Assembly (NCBI GenBank): GCA_910592205.1
Contig: CAJVPJ010000382.1
Location: 1 to 26,631 of the forward strand
Length of the DNA: 26,631 nucleotides
Direction of reading: 5' to 3'
Source: Paraglomus occultum
Lineage: Eukaryota; Glomeromycota; Glomeromycetes; Paraglomerales; Paraglomeraceae
The translations under genes and the position numbers were made by a program. Of the stretch, positions 21,411-26,631 are shown one piece after another. The notes beneath the pieces were generated by a model. That model saw nothing but the letters and a program-made list of their open reading frames with translations. It had not been told where the DNA came from and searched no databases. The first letter of the stretch is position 1. Each line of letters begins with the position of its first letter.

Positions 21411-21876
21411 AGTAAGGTCACATACAAGTACTGTAAACATTACAAACACTTTGTTATTTTATTATCATCTCTGCGTGCGCTCTGCTCACATTGTGTTCTA
21501 ACAGTGGCCTCAGGATACGGATACAACGGTGGTAAAAGCAGGTGTTTTACCTTCTGGCAAGAATTGCGAAAATGCTATGCTATGGCAGACCATCCCACAC
21601 AATGCGTACTGCAGTCTGAGGATTATCTTGAATGCTTACATAATACCAAAGAGGTAATTGGATATAATTACTGTCGTCGAATAATTGAAACAATGTTAAT
21701 AAATTCCTGGTTATGTCATGTGCGTCTAGTTGGCGAGAGCAAGGCGCATCAGAGCTGAGATACTAAAAAAATCGGGAGTGCGCAAGAAAAAAGAAGCCAC
21801 ATTGCGTAAGACTAATCAATCCGCGTTGGATAGTAAGGTCATGCGTTTGGGTATAATTACTGACAAGAACGACTGA
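21411..21876 (+). CDS. NDUFS5: NADH:ubiquinone oxidoreductase NDUFS5-like (15 kDa) subunit, twin CX9C; start codon split by an intron
   Basis: This is an accessory subunit of mitochondrial complex I on the intermembrane-space side, of the class imported by Mia40 disulfide relay. Coding parts: 21411 (the A of ATG), 21505-21653, 21730-21876, giving 297 nt and 98 residues. The protein begins MASGYGYNGGKSRCFTFWQ. Cysteines 14/24 and 34/44 make two CX9C motifs (CFTFWQELRKC and CVLQSEDYLEC). The C-terminus is basic (LARARRIRAEILKKSGVRKK). The first intron (21412-21504; GTAAGG...TAACAG) falls after the first base of the start codon: exon 1 ends GTTCAA and exon 2 starts TGGCC, restoring ATGGCC exactly where fungal homologues begin MASG. 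The second intron (21654-21729) is phase 0. A longer upstream frame from 21261 lacks homologous character and is intronic or UTR. AATAATAAAG (21936-21945) may be the polyadenylation signal. Confidence 0.85.
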
Positions 21877-23193
21877 GAAGAAGAATAAGTTATTAAAACA
21901 AGCACACTGTTTAACATTGCAAACAGATGCTTAATAATAATAAAGCACAGCATCCGCATACTTCTGATTTAACTTGTCAATCTAATTAAATCTGTTTATG
22001 TTATTGAGAAGGGAATTAGGTCTTTTGAGTGCCAACATTGTTGCTGTTGTTTTCTTTATTCTTATTGCCATAGGACTTTTGAAAACCAGTTGTGTTATTA
22101 CTTGGAGCAGAGTTACTGTGTTTTTAACAACTTGTTGAAAACATGATATTTGCTGTCTAGCTGAATTATGACTGCTTCCTATTACATTATTTATTGAACT
22201 AATGCTATTACTATTACTATATTAATATTAATATTAATATTAATATGGGGCAGACTGCAAGAACGTTTGTAATTTGATTATGTGAGATAAAATGGCTGAA
22301 ATGGCCATGACATGTTTGGGAAGGCTTTGCTTCATTAGTACACCTGTGGTTCATGCCAACCTGCTGACTGACCTCATTTGGTAATCATTAGTAGCATGCA
22401 TTACAATACAAGAATAAAAATAAAAGTCACTTGAACGTGATAGTTTGTACAGTGTTGTAGATATTATTAGTAGGTATTAGTATAGTGTGCTGTGATTTGT
22501 CATTAATTCCTCACACAATGGTTAAGCTCTCAGCACTGTAACTTAATATTAAACAATTTTGGCATATTAATATGCTGATTACCAGACTGAATTTCACCAT
22601 TAGAGAAGACATTAGAGATCATATATTAATATTACAGACATTTTTAAGTAGTATAAGTGAAAGTACTGGCGCGTTTTGAAAGAATTTTATTGATGTTGCG
22701 ACCCATTCTGGGATTTGAGAACGGGTCAACCCGTTTCAAGATTGTCACGAATCTTTTCGACTTTATCACATAAATTATGCACTTTATTGGTGCAAGAGAT
22801 TATTCTAATGTGACAATCTCGATCCTAGAACGAGGTCAATAGTAATAGGTTGGAGGATGACACGAGATGATCAAAACCATCTATATCTATAAAAAATTCT
22901 ATCTGATGTATTGTAGTAATACTGTAGAAGGAAATAATAACGATCTGGCACCAGTTGTCATTCACTTACTTGTTACCTTATTATTATGATCTCCTTATGA
23001 CGCTTTATGTCTCAAAAAGCTTTCAAACCACCACCAAAATCAATGATAGGTACTATGATAAGAAAATATTTAAAAACTTCTGCTTCCATTTCCGCGCAAG
23101 CATGGCAAACCCGTTCATGACAAAGGTATAGTTTTTCACCAAATCAGTAACATTTTGAGCTTTTAATAACTATTCTTCTGTGTGTACATGTAG
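21877..23193. other. Repeat-rich spacer with decayed sequence
   Basis: No intact gene is seen. A (TAATAT)n microsatellite lies at 22219-22246. On the minus strand about 22015-22215 reads as an Asn/Ser/Gln-rich open stretch (GSSHNSARQQISCFQQVVKN, then after a frame change NTTGFQKSYGNKNKENNSNN), reminiscent of the low-complexity end of a retroelement gag or a regulatory protein, but too broken to annotate. Confidence 0.45.
22219..22246. repeat. (TAATAT)n microsatellite
   Basis: Between four and five nearly perfect hexamers, self-complementary (ATTAAT/ATATTA), sit in the spacer right of the NDUFS5-like gene. Confidence 0.85.
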
Positions 23194-23573
23194 TTCTACG
23201 CTCCAAAATCGAAAAGCTGCAAAAAAGAGCAAAAGTATATAAAATTCAGCAACTCTGTGCCCGTGACGCCTATCAAGAAAGGCTCTCTCCATTCCTTAAT
23301 AAGCGCGTCACAGCTACTTTGGCTCTCCGAGTTTTGAAAAGAAACGAAAACATGCCAGCTCTCATATTCCAGTGGAATCATGTCTCCGAGTACATTGAGT
23401 CCTGTGATTCATGCCAAGAGATAGTAAGCTGAAGCATAAAGCCCGATAGCAGTATCTTGCACTATTGAAAATCATGGGAATAGACCGTGTTGGATCTTTA
23501 CCTAAATCAGAGAAAGGATATGGGTATATCATCGTTGCCCAACACTGCAGGATCAGGTGGCATCTGAAGTGAT
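23194..23573 (+). pseudogene. Decayed Ty3/gypsy-type integrase fragment
   Basis: One frame reads from 23196 (LRSKIEKLQKRAKVYKIQQL...) to a TGA at 23430 and ends HVSEYIESCDSCQEIVS, which matches the second half of the retroviral-type integrase HHCC zinc finger (YI-x-SC-x2-CQ). In another frame, 23471-23540 reads IMGIDRVGSLPKSEKGYGYI then IVA, the start of the integrase catalytic core (usually G-I-D-x-V-GPLP...KG...YI-VA). There are stop codons and a frame change between the two, the GPLP proline is lost, and the catalytic Asp/Glu region is deleted: the sequence ends in TGA about 15 bp before the LTR-like segment. It is non-functional. Assignment rests on these two adjacent motifs in the right order and spacing. 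Confidence 0.6.
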
Positions 23574-23589
23574 AATATTAATATAAGTG

Positions 23590-23967
23590 CTTGTTGTGAT
23601 GATCAAAACAGAGATGGGGATGGCGAGAAGGATGAGCAAAGAGAAGGGGCAGGGAAATGGATAAGGATGTGGAAGGGTCAGTTTATAACTCCGACGGAAA
23701 GAAAAAAGAAAGGAAGGGAATCTTTACGATGACGTGCATTCCTCGCGGTGGTGCTTAGAAGCGGAACAATAGTAATGAAGAAATTAGTGATTAGACAGTA
23801 GATTCCGATGCTAAAAATAGATCAATTAATAGTCCGAAAAGATATATAATAATAAGCAGGTGTAGCGCAGACTTAGCATCGCATCGTTGTGTTCGCAGTG
23901 TTCGCCAATTCGCAAATTCACTTGTTATATCAGACGTTGGATTTATTCCTTATTTTATAAACAAACA
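23590..23967 (+). mobile_element. Possible LTR (3' LTR of the decayed gypsy element)
   Basis: The segment begins TGTTGTGATGATC and ends AAACAAACA, giving the TG...CA ends and a TGTT/AACA terminal match expected of LTRs. It lies directly 3' of the integrase fragment. It contains a TATA-like ATATATAATAATA (23841-23853), followed by a more GC-rich stretch that could be the R region. No second copy exists in the window and no target duplication could be checked, so the boundaries are tentative. Confidence 0.3.
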
Positions 23968-24539
23968 GGTATTCGTTTACTCTGAAACGATTATATTTCT
24001 AAGCATTAATCCGTATAACGGAAAGGTCTATGGTAATACTTGTTCCGCGAGTGACTGAGTGGCAATAGAATAATTAATTATTGCTTTTCTTGACGCGTTA
24101 CCCTCTTATTAAACCCAACGATAGATTACCGACGTAATCTAACGGTAGAAAATCGCATTCGTTCTCGAGAATAATCAATTGCTTAAGATTAGTGAGTTAG
24201 ACTTGGTCATGCTAAGAACAGCGTAGTGAAGCAATTCTATCTAAACAGGTGACTTCTTCCGCGGCGAAGAATCGGTACAGTAGCAGTGAACACCTCGCCG
24301 TTTGCAATTAACGCATCTTGCTGAATTCCTATTTACCTTGCGGCCTTGCATTTAGCCCTCGCCAGTACGTAAAAGCCTAATTTAAAGGTCACCAACTGTT
24401 TGTTACTTTTCCGAGGTGAGCCACGCACTTACGAAGGCGCAGCGAATCCTTAACCGAGTTAATAGTCACACACACTCGACATGTCAGGAAAGTCAACAAA
24501 TTAAATGATTGTTCTTCTACTCAATTCTGAATCGTCTGC
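23968..24539. other. Spacer right of the LTR-like segment
   Basis: There is no coding frame of note. The stretch is less AT-rich than the neighbouring spacer and contains an AATAATTAATTATT palindrome (24070-24083). If the LTR were longer than proposed, part of this would belong to it. Confidence 0.4.
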
Positions 24540-25400
24540 CTAGATGTAACTATCATCGTCCGGCACATGTTTCTGGGCCGCTCCATACATTGTTGCAGTT
24601 ATTGAGGAGGGATTATGGGCCATTTTATTGCACACGGCCTGCTGCGAAAGATCATATCCCATCATGCACTTGGTGTAAACTCGGGGTATGGACAGATAGG
24701 AAAAGACAAATACAGAGGATAGCGCTCTAAGAAATTGAATTTTGTGAGTGGATACTCTTACATTCATACATTAAATGTTCGCTAGTACCCACAGAATATC
24801 AAATGGTGTTGTCTTCCCATGACAATCCCTTATGCTTATTCTGTCAATCAGTTCGCGTTGGTGTTGGCGGAATCACCTCGTTGTATTATAGTCACTGTAA
24901 TATAAAAGTACGTCAGAGATGTAAAAAACATGGAGAGACAATATATTAATTCAATCCATGACAGACCTCATACACTGGTACCATTTCCAGCATGTTCTCA
25001 AGGTCTTCAAAATCTCTTCCTGTTTCTCCTCATTCTCATGCGTGGGAGGGAACAGATCTTCAGGCGTTTGGTCATCCATGTCTGCGTCCTCGCCACTACT
25101 CTCCTTTCCTCTCCCACCCTCAGTGTTGTCCAAGATTGTTCATGTCTTCCCTGGGCTAAATTGAATACTGTGAATATTGCATAAACGTGATGCCCTGCAA
25201 TTATTATTTACACAGCGATGTTGATCATCAACGTATGTTTCGCACCCGTGTCTTTTCGAGGTTATCGCAAATGATTCTTGGATAACATCAGCCTACACAG
25301 CTGTTCTGCGTCTTGCTTGAGTATGGTGCTGCAACTTATCAAAAGAGACATAAGGTCAGCGCCCTTGGTATTCTATTTATTTCAAAAAGCTTGTTTGTTG
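24540..25400 (-). pseudogene. Broken multi-part coding region, function unknown
   Basis: Several protein-like stretches follow each other on the minus strand but cannot be joined without lesions. At about 25340-25011 one frame reads HTQARRRTAV-stop-ADVIQESF, then CETYVDDQHRCVNNNC, a TGA near 25149, and the acidic GEDADMDDQTPEDLFPP. Near 25010 the frame shifts at a T-run into DLENMLEMVPVYEVCHGLN plus stop. At about 24870-24790 comes RELIDRISIRDCHGKTTPFD then ILW, with a donor (GTACTA). A phase-0 join to an acceptor near 24667 leads to CMMGYDLSQQAV...YGAAQKHVPDDDSYI and stop TAG at 24540-24542. The last two parts splice cleanly. The upstream parts need two nonsense changes and at least two frame changes. 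Sequencing error is possible but unlikely to give so many. No family is recognised. Confidence 0.35.
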
Positions 25401-26631
25401 TTTTAATGATTTTGACCACTGCTTGATAAACGGAGAATGTACTGTAAATTACAATGGTACGATTGGCATAGAACGGAGAGTTCATGACCGAGCGACGAAG
25501 AGTGTTCCGGCTCGGCCAATCTTACCTTCTGCCTTCTTAACCTCACGGCTTTATCTCTCCCAGTATTTTAACAAGAAATTGAAACAACCTGATGGTTATC
25601 AATTATCCACTGTGCATGCTCTTTTGTTATTGATTTCTATAGAATCTACACCTTTCTTATCGTTCGATAAAAAGCCTAACCATTGATACTTCCACCGTAT
25701 TACTCACGACTGTTACACGGAAAATATTTTCTTTTAAGGTGGTATATAATAACGATTAATTTGATGAATAGCATAGCGATCTGTAACATGTCGGATAGTA
25801 ATAGTTAATATTACACTTTTTTAACTAAAATTGTTTTTTTTTCTTTGGAGGGGGAGGAGGAGCTGCACCCTGCGTGGTTAATGCTTTTCTTACATATCTA
25901 ACGATATGGAGGAAGACAAGCATAAAATTTTTACGTTTTAATATGGTAAACTTTTCGTATCTCACTAGATATGACCAGTAGAAAATGGGGGGAATCATAA
26001 TATTTATATCTAATTGTGTATAACGGACTTGTTACATATTTTGAGCTAAGCTAAATTAAATGATAACTTAAAATTAAAAGCATTTTTGTTTGATTTATTA
26101 TCAAAACTACTAAAAAAAAGTTTTCATTGCGCGAATAGATGTAATAGACTGAGGTCGAAACACAAACAAACAAAATGTAAGTTCAACCTTTACAATACGC
26201 TAAAATATAAAACAAACGAATATAATGTTACTTAACATAGTAAAAAACCGCTGCGCAGTGCATTAAATTTTCGCAAGCATATTATTAAACAAATAACTTT
26301 TTAGGAGATGACAAAAATCATAATAGATATAGGCAAGATTCGTAATTGGATAATGCATTTTCGGAGGGTGCAAATGGGGAAAAACCAATAATGCAGGATA
26401 CAAACAATAAGTAATAAGTAAGTATAAAAATTCAAAGATGTTTTATCATTGACTATATAGTGCTGTATTACGAAAAAGTAATAATCAGAAATTTCGCTTA
26501 TTTGTTACACAAAGTTTATTCGCTGTCTTATTTCCTGACCTATTTCCCGATGGCCATGGCCACTATGGCGACTTACACAACGATGCATATCAAAATTGAC
26601 ACCTACGAATAACTCATCAGACATAAACAAC
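25401..26631. other. AT-rich right-hand flank
   Basis: No confident gene is seen. The plus frame 25423-25686 has no ATG start consistent with its frame and no domain. A 57-codon minus frame is listed separately. A 12-bp palindrome TGGCCATGGCCA lies at about 26551-26562. The rest is AT-rich with short homopolymers. Confidence 0.45.
25825..25998 (-). CDS. Small open frame with a hydrophobic centre and Pro/Lys tail (57 codons), status uncertain
   Basis: An ATG at 25996-25998 opens a frame reading MIPPIFYWSYLVRYEKFTIL, then a hydrophobic-basic segment (FMLVFLHIVRYVRKAL) and the tail GAAPPPPPKKKQF with stop TAG. The frame stays open upstream to about 26036. The Pro/Lys tail translates a purine-rich tract on the plus strand, so it could be coincidence. 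It might be a small membrane protein or the last exon of a gene. No homologue is recognised. Confidence 0.2.
   Translation of the reverse strand: MIPPIFYWSYLVRYEKFTILKRKNFMLVFLHIVRYVRKALTTQGAAPPPPPKKKKQF

Noticed and set aside
21261-21758. 165-codon plus frame covering the NDUFS5-like exon
   Set aside because: Only 21505-21653 has family character; the upstream part is promoter, 5' UTR and intron, and the downstream part is intron 2 followed by a different frame.
22289-22384. Short plus frame MAEMAMTCLGRLCFISTPVV...
   Set aside because: About 30 codons, no context and no homology by eye; chance level in this composition.
24509-24730. 73-codon plus frame MFFYSILNRLPRCNYHRP...
   Set aside because: It is antisense to the better-looking minus-strand C-terminal exon and has no domain.
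25149-25151. In-frame TGA read as selenocysteine or reassigned codon
   Set aside because: ICE2, NDUFS5-like and other genes in the window use TGA as a normal stop, no SECIS-like hairpin was evident, and a TAG and frame shifts occur in the same region, so decay is simpler.
1-26631. tRNA, rRNA, CRISPR array, bacterial-type operon
   Set aside because: No B-box GGTTCGAATCC-like site with a cloverleaf, no rRNA stretches and no spaced repeats; genes are intron-containing and eukaryotic.

Overview
The window reads as nuclear DNA of a filamentous fungus. The coding exons are moderately AT-rich and the spacers are strongly AT-rich. Genes are cut by short GT-AG introns, mostly 59-165 nt. The set of families (a NoxR-type NADPH-oxidase regulator, an ICE2-family ER protein and a probable DASH/Dad2 kinetochore subunit) is fungal. 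An early-diverging, AT-rich lineage such as Glomeromycotina would fit, but that placement is inference from composition and gene style only.

Layout, left to right. 1-427 (-) is part of a strikingly cysteine-rich repeat protein cut by the window edge. 430-3634 is AT-rich spacer with a decayed DNA-transposon-like repeat at 2626-3050. 3635-6438 (-) is a complete nine-exon NoxR/p67phox-like gene (TPR, activation region, long disordered linker, PB1). 6439-11158 is mostly spacer with one unexplained open frame (8939-9481). 11274-11746 (-) is a two-exon unknown gene. 12009-13617 (+) is a six-exon ICE2-family gene, followed by 14169-16379 (+), a four-exon SLY1 (SM protein of ER-Golgi fusion). 16956-17528 (+) is a small multi-exon gene I could not name. 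17878-20561 (+) is a 14-TM DHA2-type MFS transporter with an unusually long disordered N-terminus. 20997-21292 (-) is a Dad2-like gene, and diverging from it is 21411-21876 (+), a complex I NDUFS5-like twin-CX9C subunit whose ATG is split by an intron. From 21877 to the right edge lie decayed sequences: a Ty3/gypsy integrase fragment with a possible LTR, and broken coding pieces on the minus strand.

The genes do not form a pathway and look like ordinary eukaryotic neighbours. Two pairs probably share divergent promoters: the unknown gene with ICE2 (262 bp between ATGs) and Dad2-like with NDUFS5-like (118 bp). ICE2 and SLY1 both act at the ER but are transcribed separately in tandem. Every multi-exon model was built by hand from splice signals and frame continuity. 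Total coding lengths are multiples of three wherever a model is called complete. I found no tRNA, rRNA or CRISPR array.
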